Source: Lentinus brumalis (taxonomy: Eukaryota; Basidiomycota; Agaricomycetes; Polyporales; Polyporaceae). Taken from it: a stretch of 64,000 nt of DNA. Shown one piece after another: positions 33,817 to 43,990 of this stretch. Position numbers and translations under genes: made by a program. Each line of letters opens with the position of its first letter. The stretch's first letter is position 1. The stretch is from assembly GCA_001792895.1 (NCBI GenBank), contig MARA01000002.1:1860001-1924000 (forward strand), written 5' to 3'. The notes below the pieces were generated by a model that saw only the letters and a list, made by a program, of their open reading frames with translations, did no database searches and was not told the DNA's origin.

Positions 33817-34871
33817 CTACCACTTCAATGTCACACCAGTATCATGCTCCTGGTGTATCCGGACATGCAGGCTGAGTCCGCGGAGACAGTGGAATTCTCT
33901 ACGACATTGCGGAAAAGGGCACCTATGGGCTAGGAAAAGGCAGTATGAGTGAGTCCTTCATCTGAATGAGATGTTATAAACATGAATCACTCACTTGTAA
34001 CTTCAGTAACACGGTTCTGGTGTACACGGACATGCAGACTAAGTCCACGCAGAGAATTGAATTCTCGACGACATTGCGGAAAAGGGCACATATGCGCTAG
34101 TAGTGAGCAGTATGAGTGAGCCCTTTGTTTACTGATACAAACACAAATCACTCACGTCTTGCATAAGTATGGAGATCGACGTGCCGTCGGAGGTTGCACA
34201 TGCGTGAGAAAGAGCTGCCGCATCCTGTAATTGGGCACTCAAGGGCTAGATGATTTATGTATAAGTCACTCCAATACCTGACGTGAAGACAGAGTTAGTG
34301 GCTTACTCTTTGGGCTCGTGTGGACATTATAGATATGACGTGTTAGATGATAGAGACGGAGTAACGTCTGCCACATCCAGGAATCTCGCAAATCAAATCT
34401 CCTTGTTCGCTCTGAGTTGTGTTACATAAGTAGCGCTATTATTCTCAAACTACAATGTGTACTTACATCTCGGGCGTTGTCGTCAGATGTTGCATCATGC
34501 ACAGCAGGCGCCAAACACCGTTGGACCGGTGAAACTTGGATGGGATATGTAGCACCGCATGCAGCTGCAGGTGTACTGCTTTGAGTGATATGTATCATGT
34601 CGCCAGTTGCCATCGTGTTGGTGTTGCTCGGGATACTGCTGTGGACCTCAGACAGATGGGCAGTCGTAGAAATACTGGGCAGAGCATCTGAAGATCGACG
34701 TGGGAACATGCGTGAAGCCATTAGAGCCACTTCAGAGGGATCTATTGCCTGTATGAGAGGGACATAGTCGCGTGTATGTGCCATGAGTTGCGTCGTATTG
34801 CCCATAAAGATGCGGACGGTCACTGAGGGGCAGGGCGCACTGTGAGCACGGATGTTGCTGACATCATCCAT
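33817..34871 (-). CDS. C2H2 zinc-finger protein with four fingers, one per exon; frameshift in finger 1
   Basis: Five exons (34871-34467, 34411-34307, 34245-34156, 34096-33995, 33929-33817). Exon 1 is a 135-codon Ser/Thr-rich region from a true ATG. Exons 2-5 each carry one C2H2 finger: CEIPGCGRRYSVS with HLTRH, CPITGCGSSFSRMCNLRRHV, CPFPQCRREFNSLRGLSLHV and CPFPQCRREFHCLRGLSLHV. Exons 3-5 join in phase. In exon 2 one base is missing near 34347-34353; without it the frame hits TAA. With it the protein is 271 aa. Exons 4 and 5 are tandem duplicates. The gene sits between LTR-like copies A and B. Probably a DNA-binding protein, possibly a pseudogene. Confidence 0.7.
33836..34157. repeat. Tandem duplication of a zinc-finger exon (about 160-bp unit)
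   Basis: The units 33836-33992 and 34006-34157 are clearly similar, including the shared core GACATTGCGGAAAAGGGCAC and the flanking intron motif ending CACTCAC. Each unit holds one finger-coding exon of the minus-strand gene plus part of the adjacent intron. Confidence 0.85.
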
Positions 34872-34960
34872 GTGGATAAATAGGACACAACAATGAGCAC
34901 GTGACTTGTAGGGACCCCGTGGTCACAGCAGCAAGCACGTGAGAGCTTTCACTGGAGCGT

Positions 34961-36010
34961 TGATAGGTATCGGACCCGTCTGTGCATGGAATTTGCGCCC
35001 CTCCGATAGTTCCATCGGAGCAAGGCTAGTATTCTCGACTGTCCTACAGCGGCCAACGGTCTCTACATGGCGCCACCCTCCTTCCCTGTCGCTCTGATGC
35101 CTCTCCTCCCGCCCCTCCTCAGACAGAGCAGACAGCACGTCCTGCAGCCCGCCCGCACCGAGTGGTGTCCTGTCAGCCCGTTTATGTCCTCGATGAGGCA
35201 CCCTGTCGGGGTTCCAAGGTTTCATACGCAGCATCGTCATGGACACATTGTCGGAGTGGCTCTGGAATGCCATTCACCCCAGATGATTGGCCACTGAGGT
35301 TATTGCCAGTGCTGGAGCTCCGTGCCACCATCTTCGGTAAACGTCGGTCGCCAGCGCTTCGAGGTGGTCGGGCTCGGCGCGCGCGGTGGTTGGTTGGCTG
35401 TGGTAAAATCTGACAGCAGGTCCGTGCGCAAGGGCTCTGCTCATCCCTGTTGGCTCAGAGTCATTTGCGAGGGACTTCTGAGGCTTGCGTGCTGTCATTA
35501 GGGTAGCTTTGTTTTTGTACCTTCAGTAGCATTGTGTGCAATTCAGATTCCATTCTCCCCACTGTTCAGCTCTAAGTCTATGGTCCCCACTCCGTGCTCA
35601 TCGTTCAAAGTACCGCCGTCACCGTCAGGAAGTCATACCGCCGCCAGATCAATAAGTTTGAACTCGCACCATCCGCTACCACCTCCGTGGTTTCCGCTCT
35701 GTGGTCTTCGTGGTCTACGTGGTTCGCCTGTTGTGTCCGTGCGTTGGAAGTCTCCCCGCCGCTTGGGCAGACATCATTGAGTCCTCCTACCGTTCCGGCT
35801 TCGTGTTCTTCTCTACCGTTCCATCTGCTCCTCTCCCTCTCCAGCCTCTCCTGTTCCGGAGGAGCATCCGTCCTACCCATAGGACATAGACTTTCATCAG
35901 TTAGGATTGGTTAGGAACCGCTTCCCTCCTCGCATATAAAATACATGCATACAGCCCTTGGCTGGAGATTTGTGTGGACTTATCCGCTCATTTCGCCCCT
36001 TGGTGTATCA
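34961..36010 (+). mobile_element. LTR-like element copy B (solo, longest), TSD GCGT
   Basis: 1050 bp from TGATAGGTATCGGACC to CCTTGGTGTATCA, flanked by GCGT at 34957-34960 and 36011-36014. It carries a TATA box (CATATAAAATAC, 35932-35943) about 70 bp before the 3' end, as expected for the U3/R part of an LTR. No coding capacity. Confidence 0.8.
35932..35943 (+). promoter_or_regulatory. TATA box inside LTR-like copy B
   Basis: CATATAAAATAC is conserved at the equivalent place in copy C (minus strand, near 37890). A position shortly before the element end fits an LTR promoter. Confidence 0.5.
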
Positions 36011-36279
36011 GCGTCTATTGAACATTCAAGCCGACTAGGTCTACTGGAACATCTGTTGCACGCAGTTCGGTCAGCCTGCATGATACAAGCTATATAAGTC
36101 ATTGACTGTTGTTGTGCCATGTACAGTGCGCAAGATAAACTTCTCTAGCCCAATTCAATTACCTCTCTGGAGTTCATCTCATCCATCCAAATGTACCCCA
36201 TGCTGCCACTGTCTACTCTGGACAACTAGCACAGTAGCATCAGCTCAGAGGGACAACACAATACAGGGACACTGCTGAC

Positions 36280-37816
36280 TCACAAGCGATCTCGTAGACC
36301 TGCCCATTGGACACGATGACGCTTACGTAGATCCGGGTTCGGTACCACGGTGAACGTCCAGTGGTCTTGACCAACACTGCGCGTAAAGGTGTAGCAGGAT
36401 ACCCAGAAGTCGGTGAGGTGAGGGCGGCTTATAGCAATACACGCCAACTGTGGAAGAATTGCGTTGGCGTCGAAGGCACTGTATGCGCAGGGACACCAGT
36501 ATGTGCTGTATGTGATCGCACGTAGTTCGCGCAGAACTTTAGGATGATTGCGCAAAAATGCAAGCATGGCCTGGAAACAATACTTGTAAGCACAAAGATA
36601 ACTGAGTGAAGTAACAAAGCCAACCTGAAGTGTGTCAACTTTGGGAGGGTATGTCCTCGATGACGTCTCCTGCATACAAAGGTGGGCCAGGCCTGGAAAC
36701 GTACGACCGACTTGCTCCAGCACAAGATCTGTTCGGACTGCCATAATGGTGCATCCAAAGGACTTGATAGATGATGCCCGTTCAGCAGATGCCAGATAGC
36801 AGAGGAATTCTACAACACCCTCAGCGGATACGTCCTCTTCCAACAGCAGGACCTTCATCGGCCTCGACCCCATCAACATTGACATGAGGCTCAGGGACCG
36901 GGTGTGTAAGGCCTCGAGCATAGGAAGAGGTTGGACGGGGAGGTGCGAGGTAGTGGTGGTAGTGGATGCAGGTGAATGTATTGGGGTGGACGAACCAGGA
37001 GGTGCGGGCAGGGTCCGGTATAGGTTGGCAAGTATCCGATGAACCTTGATGTGTGATGAAGCAATTGGTTCAATATGGAGTACTCGGACGTTGACCGCTC
37101 CACGAAGAAGCTGCACAAGTAGTCCAAGTCGCTCGTCATCATGGGAATCAGAGAATGTGTAGTATGAGAGGATTCGGATGTAGAGGACGGGATCCGGAAG
37201 CCGAGGAAATGTGAGACCAGATTTGGCTCTTCTCAACAGTTGACGAAGCATGCGTTCCGCGTTCCGGTCATGAATCTGGACCAAATGGTACAGGACAGTG
37301 AAGGAAATGTCATAAAGATGTGTGGTGGTGGCCGCGAGGCGTTCAAGATCTATGGGCAGAAGGAGGTGTGTGATTTGAAGCTCCATCTCAACCGGCAAGA
37401 TGAGCTTGTTCCGATTGAGTCTGGATACGAGTTAGCATTGACGTATAGAGCAGTACTTCACCACGTACGTATTCTCAGCTTGTACAGAGCTTCCCCAATT
37501 ACCGGTGCATGATGGAATGTCTGGCGTGAAAGTATGAATCATGGAACATAATGTTGCGTTTGGTATAAAGAACTCGGAGAGCTGTCCAGTATGGCGTACG
37601 TGCATCATAGTAAGAGGATGATATGTAGATGTTTGTTCCCGAGCTGGAGAGTGACTGACTGAGTGGATACGTGCAGAGGCAATGTCCCCTGTGGAGACGC
37701 TAGCATGAACCACATGGCCAGAACCCCGTTTAGGCAGATATTCTGATGAGTCATACTTGCACAGCTTCCAATCAGGGATTGGTACATCATTGTTGATTCT
37801 CAGCAGACTCTGGTGG
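36280..37816 (-). CDS. F-box-like protein flanked by LTR-like elements
   Basis: Exon 2 (37420-36280) begins NRNKLILPVEMELQITHLLL and continues PIDLERLAATTTHLYDISFT, an F-box, the Skp1-binding motif of SCF ubiquitin ligases. About 320 residues without recognised repeats follow. Exon 1 ends at 37469 (GTACGT donor; the intron has a GCTAAC branch site and CAG end, and the phase matches). It is open back to the boundary of LTR-like copy C at 37821, with no in-frame ATG at its 5' edge except an internal one within HPLTMMHVRH. So either the start is that internal ATG, transcription begins in the LTR, or insertion of copy C cut off the original start. Confidence 0.6.
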
Positions 37817-37820
37817 ATGC

Positions 37821-38689
37821 TGATACGCCAAGGGGCGAAATGAGCGGATGAGACCACACAAATCTTCAGCCAAGGGCTGTATACACATATTTTATATGTG
37901 AGGAGGTAAGTGGTTCCTAATCAACCCTAACTGGTAAGACCTAAGTCGTGGCTGGGGAAACTCCTATGGAGAGGGAGGGGCAGACAAGCGGGAGAAGGGG
38001 GATAGCAGACAGTGTGGGCTCAAACTTATTGATCTGATGGTAAAATGTTTTCTGATGGTGATGGCAGTACTTTCGTCAGTGAGCGCAGAGCGGAAAAGGT
38101 AGACTTAGAGCTGTACTGTGGGGAGAACGGAATTCGAATTGCTCCACTGCTACTGAGGGTACAAAACCAAAGGTACGGTAACGGCAGCACACAAATGTTA
38201 GAAGTCCCTTGCAGGGCCAATAGGAAGGTGCAGAGCCCCCTGCGCGCGGACCTGCTGTCAGTTCCATCCACAACTAACCAACCACAGCGCACACCAAGTT
38301 CTGACCGCCCCCGAGACCCTGGTGGGCCAACATTTACCCGAGATGGTGGCGCGGAGCTCCAGTCCCGGCAACATTAGATGTGGGCGATGTTTCAAAGTGC
38401 ACCTTCCGTCCATGACCAATGTTGCATACAAAAGCCTCGGAAGTGCAGCATGGGGCACCGTCGAGGACGCAAACAGGCTGACATGTTGCCGCGCGGTTCG
38501 GGCGGATGTCAGAACTCACCGTCCGCTCTGTCGGAGGAGAGGGAGGTAGGAACGGTGTCGGAGCAATGGACAGGGAAACTGTGGTCTGTAGGGGAGTGTA
38601 GGCTGTTGGACAGGTGAGGATGCCTGGCTTACTCAGCAGAAGTGTCGGAGGACGCAAATTCCGGGTCCAGACAGGCCCAATACCTATCA
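37821..38689 (-). mobile_element. LTR-like element copy C (solo, inverted), TSD ATGC
   Basis: 869 bp in opposite orientation to A and B. On the minus strand it begins TGATAGGTATTGGGCC at 38689 and ends TTGGCGTATCA at 37821. It is flanked by ATGC at 37817-37820 and 38690-38693. It retains the TATA box. B and C together form a large inverted repeat around the F-box gene. Confidence 0.8.
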
Positions 38690-38693
38690 ATGC

Positions 38694-39136
38694 TATCAGA
38701 ATCTGTCAGAACTTTCTCACCCCCTCAGGTGACATTGCGAGGTCCTCTAGACATAAAAGCTCGGTGATGTGCTCCGGTGCACCTTATATAGTAATCTGGC
38801 AGAAAATGTTCACTGTATATGTGCATCTAAACACCCATTTTAGCAGCGAAAGATCCAGAGGCGTGAGAAAGGTGAGAAAGGTTCTGACATATATTGGACT
38901 CAAGACTACACCCCAAAATGCTTCTATTAATGGCATGATTATGATGCAACAGAGCCCATGCCTTGTTACTTTAGTGTTATTGAACGACCGAATGTCGGAC
39001 ATTGTACTATTGTAACTCCACCCAGCGCCAACATTTGCAGGTATTTAGAGCTTGATAATGTTCACTCGCATCTTCCAGGTCACATACACAGGCATTCCCT
39101 CATCATCAAGAACGTATACGTCTGTACCAGGTCTTC
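38694..39136. other. AT-rich intergenic region
   Basis: About 440 bp of low-GC sequence after copy C; short ORFs only, nothing recognised. Confidence 0.4.
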
Positions 39137-39811
39137 ATGACTCCAACACGGGTGAGTTTCATACAGACTCGATGCATGTGCACTCACCAAGCAGGTTCCT
39201 GCAGCTTGTTCGTGTCTACAGATTATCATTACAAGGGCCTCCTCATTTCACATATCTACCAGTCACTCGGAAGGATGGCTCCAATATCCCTTGCCTTGAC
39301 AATGCTTGGACCATAGGTGGAATTCAGAACTCCATCTGTGTAACCATCCGCTCCAGACTTCCACGCTTCCGGGCTGCATCACGGTGTTGTCCCATTCTAT
39401 CTGATGCGCTTCCCAGATCCTTGGTGCTCGACCAGCGCCTTCGATCGCGTATCAATTGTGGGCAGTCATCTGAACAGTTTCGCCATTTTGACATCTATTC
39501 GGTGACAAACAATCATCCGGATATGCCATTCAATCAAGGGTTAAAGGCACTTTCCACCTCTGCGACCCTTGCTATTTCTGTGGAGTTCATTGCCATTTCA
39601 CGGTCACAGGACGGAAGGCGTCTTTCTGATGTACGGCTCACTGATTATGAGCAACTAGATCTTGCGGTACTTGAGTAAGTCCAACTTTGCTATGGACATG
39701 CAAGTGATTTGCTCATTTTATCTCTGTAGAATTGCACGTGAACTTGTATGTTTGCCACACGTCCAGGATTTCGCCACAGATCCATGGATGCGTGAATATT
39801 TTGGCCTCTAA
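39137..39811 (+). CDS. Unrecognised spliced gene, 188 aa
   Basis: Exons 39137-39151, 39205-39674 and 39730-39811 join in exact phase with canonical GTGAGT and GTAAGT donors and CAG/TAG acceptors. Readable pieces: MTPTRLVRVYRLSLQGPPHF, DGSNIPCLDNAWTIGG, FRHFDIYSVTNNHPDMPFNQ, LKALSTSATLAISVEFIAIS, and the C-terminal VCLPHVQDFATDPWMREYF. No domain is recognised. Exon 1 holds only five codons; further upstream exons are possible, because an acceptor-like TACCAG precedes the ATG region. Confidence 0.5.
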
Positions 39812-39937
39812 GGCCCATGTTCATCACTATATATATATGCACACTTTGAACCCCGTGTATGTGCGAACTCAGACTCTTCGTCACTATCACACTGTGCAAC
39901 TGCCTCTTTGCTCCCTGCCAGTTGTCCTGCTCAGCAA

Positions 39938-40348
39938 ATGGCTTCACATCACCACAACCTCACCTTCCCTGCCCACCACATCCGCTACAGGCGCCGTCCA
40001 GCATGTGCCATCTTCCCTATAGTCGCTGTCCAGGAATACCCCAATCGCCCGTCTAAGTTCGCTCGCGCTTGCGACCACGTGGCCCCCACATGGCAAATTG
40101 ATGCACTACTTGACATACCCCGTCCTACAGCAACGGCTCATCGGCGCTTATATACACGTGACATGCTGATGCACTACTTAACCAAATACTTGGGCGAAGA
40201 CCTGGCCACTTTGGTGTCCAGGAATGTTCTACGACATGGGTTTACGCTCTGTGCTGCTCGCTCGTCGGTTGGCAGAGAGTCAGACAGTAAGATAGTCAGA
40301 CCTGTCACCTGTACGTGTTCACATCTGCCAGTTGATCCATGTGTTTGA
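39938..40348 (+). CDS. Hypothetical protein, 136 aa
   Basis: Single ORF from a true ATG. It contains PIVAVQEYPNRPSKFARACD, QIDALLDIPRPTATAHRRLY and MLMHYLTKYLGEDLATLVSR, which look protein-like, followed by a less convincing tail that may be intronic. No family recognised. It follows the 39.1-39.8 kb gene by 126 bp on the same strand and could be part of it. Confidence 0.35.
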   Translation: MASHHHNLTFPAHHIRYRRRPACAIFPIVAVQEYPNRPSKFARACDHVAPTWQIDALLDIPRPTATAHRRLYTRDMLMHYLTKYLGEDLATLVSRNVLRHGFTLCAARSSVGRESDSKIVRPVTCTCSHLPVDPCV

Positions 40349-40571
40349 GAAGCGGGAAATATCGTACATTGTGAATCTATCTGTGATCTACCTTGCAACT
40401 GAACGAGGTCGCTTGGATGGTCCTACTTACATATTCGCTGAGGGGCGGAATCGGTATCTCCATGTAGTTCGTTAGCGTAGCTGCGCGCGAAAGGTCTCTC
40501 CGCAACACTCACCGGTATAGTCAACGGCGATGAAACACAAATCCAATAAGAGAAGGTACGTCTTCCTATGT

Positions 40572-41346
40572 TCACAACCGCAACGCCTTGACTGCCTCGA
40601 TCTCAGGGCCATCAGCGTGGATGACCTTCACGCCCTTCTGCTCGAGCAGCGAGCGCGTCTTCGCCCACGCCTCCGCGCCTCCGACGCAGCGCGTGCCCTC
40701 CTCGACGACGTATGTCGAGAAGCCCAGCTGCGCAGCGTCGAGCGCCGAGTTGACGACGCAGAAGTCGCCCGCGAGCCCGACGACGAACACGTCCGAGACC
40801 TGCGCGGCGCGGAGGCGCTCCTCGAGGTCGCTCACCGCGCCCGCGAGCGGGGGGTCGCGCAGCGGCGAGCGGAAGGCGGAGTACATCTCGACGCGGGGGT
40901 CGGTGCCCTTGAGGACGACGGCGTCGACGCGCGCGTGGTCGAGCTCGGGGAGGAGCTCGTTCCCCGGGGTGCCGACGACGCAGTGCGCGGGCCAGAGCTG
41001 CGTCTCGTACGTCTCCGCGGGGTTCGCGGGGTTCACGATCGTGGTGGTGGAGACGAAGGCGGTGGCGCCCGGGTGGTTGGACGCGAAGGAGACGTGGTCG
41101 GGCGGGTGGTGGTCTTTAGTGGCGATCTTGAGGACGAAGGGGAGCTTCAGGAGGTCGTTGAGGACGGGGACGATGTCGCGTCCTCCTGGGACAGCGAGCG
41201 ATCCGTTCTGTATGGTACATTTGGCGTTAGTAATCGTGTGTGCGTCGAACTGTGTAGAATGGATAACAGCTTACCGGGGGACAGAAATCCTCTTGAACAT
41301 CGACGAGGATGAGTGCCGGACGGAAGATGGGCACTAACAATGGCAT
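40572..41346 (-). CDS. PNC1: Nicotinamidase (isochorismatase-like hydrolase)
   Basis: Hydrolyses nicotinamide to nicotinate and ammonia in the NAD+ salvage pathway. Exons 41346-41275 and 41207-40572 give 235 aa, the usual length. Catalytic residues are all visible: Asp16 (LILVDVQEDFCPP), Lys124 (VLKGTDP) and the nucleophile Cys174 (GDFCV). Metal ligands are in ATKDHHPPDHVSF (Asp56, His58) and LWPAHCVVGT (His99). The start is the ATG that places the first Asp at the usual position. Very high GC in exon 2 creates a long antisense ORF that is not a gene. Confidence 0.95.
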
Positions 41347-41687
41347 CCTACCGACTAATTGTAATCAGCCAACACTCTTGCTGACGATGGGGTTCATGAT
41401 AGCACCTTACCTTCAATCGATTCGGTGTGGTTACGAGGTTGAATGGTTCCCTGTGGGAGTTAGGTCCAAGTCGTCTGCGCGCCTTCGACCGATAACATAT
41501 ATCGCCCCATTACAGCCGTTACTGCGGACGAAGCAAACATTAGAATTACAGAAGGGTAGTATGTATGCGGTAACAGACACGTGTATAGATGTATCTACGC
41601 TGGGTGGCCTCACCATCCAATCCAAGACGTACTACAGCATTAGATCGCAGCGTCTCCCGGGCCAAGTTCTCTAGCACTGTCAAACCC

Positions 41688-43674
41688 CTAGCGTACACCC
41701 GCAGTCTCCGCCCATTCCTTGCTTCCCATCTGCACAAGACGAGAACAGCACCGCGCGAACGCAAAGAGCTCCTCGTCTCCTGTGAACATGGAACTGGCGC
41801 CGACCATCTCGCTGGATAGGCCCTGCACGATATCATCAGTGAGATGCTGACCCAACCTGAGAATGAGACTCTCACAAGGTCGTCCATGACACTCCGCATG
41901 TGATCAGATATCTCGCCCTTCTGGCCGTTAGGGTCGCCAGCGAAGATCTGGTATATGGGGACCTCGGACGACACGAATAGCTTCGTCTGGGAAGCGAAGA
42001 CGAGTGAGCGAGCTGTGCCTTGGTGCATGGCTGGAGTAATCCCATACCTTGCTCTCGTAACAGGCTGCGACGACGGTTCGTCAACACCACGGCCTCACAC
42101 AGAGAACTGAATGCATGACGTACCATCGATGAACGTGATGAACCTTCGAGCCTGGTCGTTGTGAGTCGCGCAGCCACAAAGCAGCAAATGCAACACTCAC
42201 CATGTCCTTCTGACCGAGCCCCATCTTCGGCACGTCCGTGACGAAGATCGTGCCGAAATTCTTGGTGATCTCAATGTAGTCCGCCGCGCTCATCGGCTTA
42301 CCACACAGGTCCAGGAACCCGAACTTCGCGACGGTGCTTGAGCTCTCTGGGACAACGATCTTGCGACCCCATGTGTGCAGCTTGCGGTTTGGGATTGCGG
42401 GGTCAGACGGATCCGAGGTGAATGCCCGGAATAGCTTCTCTATCTCTGCCTTGTTTTCCGGTGTGAGAGGGTCATAGTAGACGTGAGATAGTGTGCGAGG
42501 TATACGCCGGTAGTCTGCCATGAGGGTGAGTCTGAGAGACGTTTCAAACACCTTTGAAGACGTACCGGTCCCAGAATCAAGATCAGTAACCTCGAAGCGC
42601 TCCTTCAGCAGCTCTATACAAGGTACGAAACTGGACCGCTGGATACCGTTCTTGTAGAGCTCATCTGGATGACGACTGAGGATTGTGAGACTGGAAGCGG
42701 GGCTTGTATGGCGACGGTGCTCACTTGGAGGTGATCACACAGACCACGCCGTAGTTCAGTAGCTTCTCGAACAGTTGCCGCAGGATCATGGCGTCTGCGA
42801 TGTCTGTGACCTACGCAACACCTTCAGCCCGCGCAAGATCCAGGGCGCGAAGACAAGCTCACCGTACCTGGAACTCGTCGAAGCATAGAACATATGCTTC
42901 ACTTGCTAGGTCCCGAGCGACGTGCGGAATCGGGTCTCCTCCACTGTGTCCCAGCTTCGCCTTCATAGCATGCACGCGTTTGTGTACGTCGATCATGAAC
43001 GCATGGAAGTGCACGCGTCGCTTCTTGGTAATATGTGGGGGCAGCGTGTTGTAGAAGAGGTCCATGAGCATTGTCTTGCCGGTCCCGACATCTCCAAAAA
43101 GGTACAGGCCCTTCAGTCTCTGATCAGGGGGGAGGACGGGGGCTTCGGCGAGCTGGCCTCCAAATAGGCGGGATAGCTATATACGATGCTCTACGCTCGT
43201 GTCACTAGTTACATATGGGGTGTAGGAAAGGTGACGTACGAGGGATGTAGAGCTGGGTGTGTGCGAGATGATAGGCGGTTTGTAGTCTAGGAGCTCATCG
43301 TGCAGCCTCTGCAGTTTCTGGATGATGCGCACTTGGTGATCATCCGGTCTGAGTGCACCGGATTCTACGAGCTTGTAGTACTGCTGGAGGGGAGATAGAG
43401 CGGGTGCTGGGGAGATGAGACTATTATCTCGGCTGCTAGCGAGGAGCACGGTGATGGCGGACGCACCTGGCGTGGAGGAACTGGGCCTGTCTCTAACATG
43501 CAGCTCTGGGCTGTATTGCTCGACCTTTTCCCTCTGGACGGCAAGATCAGAGTTGGGTCTACACCTCGGAGGGGCTGCCGAGCGGAGCGCGGGTGAGTGA
43601 CGGATGCGCGCGCTAGAGAGGGCCCTGCGCTGCAGAGAGGCAGAAGGTAGCTTGAGGGCACTAGGGTATCGCAT
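41688..43674 (-). CDS. AFG1: AFG1/LACE1-type mitochondrial AAA+ ATPase
   Basis: Nine exons (43674-43240, 43176-42868, 42810-42725, 42675-42566, 42514-42201, 42151-42124, 42064-42048, 41986-41876, 41822-41688) join in phase to 514 aa. An Arg/Ser/Ala-rich mitochondrial presequence precedes [13 protein letters not shown]. Walker A is GDVGTGKT (residues 173-180); Walker B is in [37 protein letters not shown] is a family signature. AFG1 helps in turnover of mitochondrially encoded respiratory-chain subunits. Exons 6 and 7 are only 28 and 17 nt. The ATG at 43674 is chosen over an upstream open frame because it starts the presequence. Confidence 0.95.
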
Positions 43675-43990
43675 AGGGTGCGCAGCAGAGCGTATAAGCA
43701 AGCAGGGAGCAGGGGCGAGGTATAAGTAAGTAAGCAAGAGAGCAGCGCAGGAGCGGCCTGCGAGTCGGCGTCCATCGCTTTCTCCGTGCCGGGCCGTTCC
43801 TCGCACATTGGCGCCGAGCGGATCATGTCCGGCGGTCCACGAAATCTCATGCATCCAGTCAGGGACGCGCAGGAACACTCAACACCTTCATGCGTATCCT
43901 CCCGTGAACGGGCGTCGGTATGACGACGCAGGACGATGTGGAAGATAGCAACTCGTTATATCAAGTACTACTACCGACACATCGCCGATC
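43675..43990. other. Intergenic region between AFG1 and the GH53 gene
   Basis: 316 bp; promoter of AFG1 and 3' flank of the galactanase gene. Nothing else recognised. Confidence 0.4.

Noticed and set aside
32643..38689. Interpretation of copies B and C as the two long terminal inverted repeats of one composite transposon carrying the F-box gene
   Set aside because: Each copy has its own distinct 4-bp target duplication (GCGT and ATGC), so they inserted independently.
40530..41312. Plus-strand ORF of 260 codons rich in Arg/Glu
   Set aside because: Antisense to the very GC-rich nicotinamidase exon, which has all catalytic residues.
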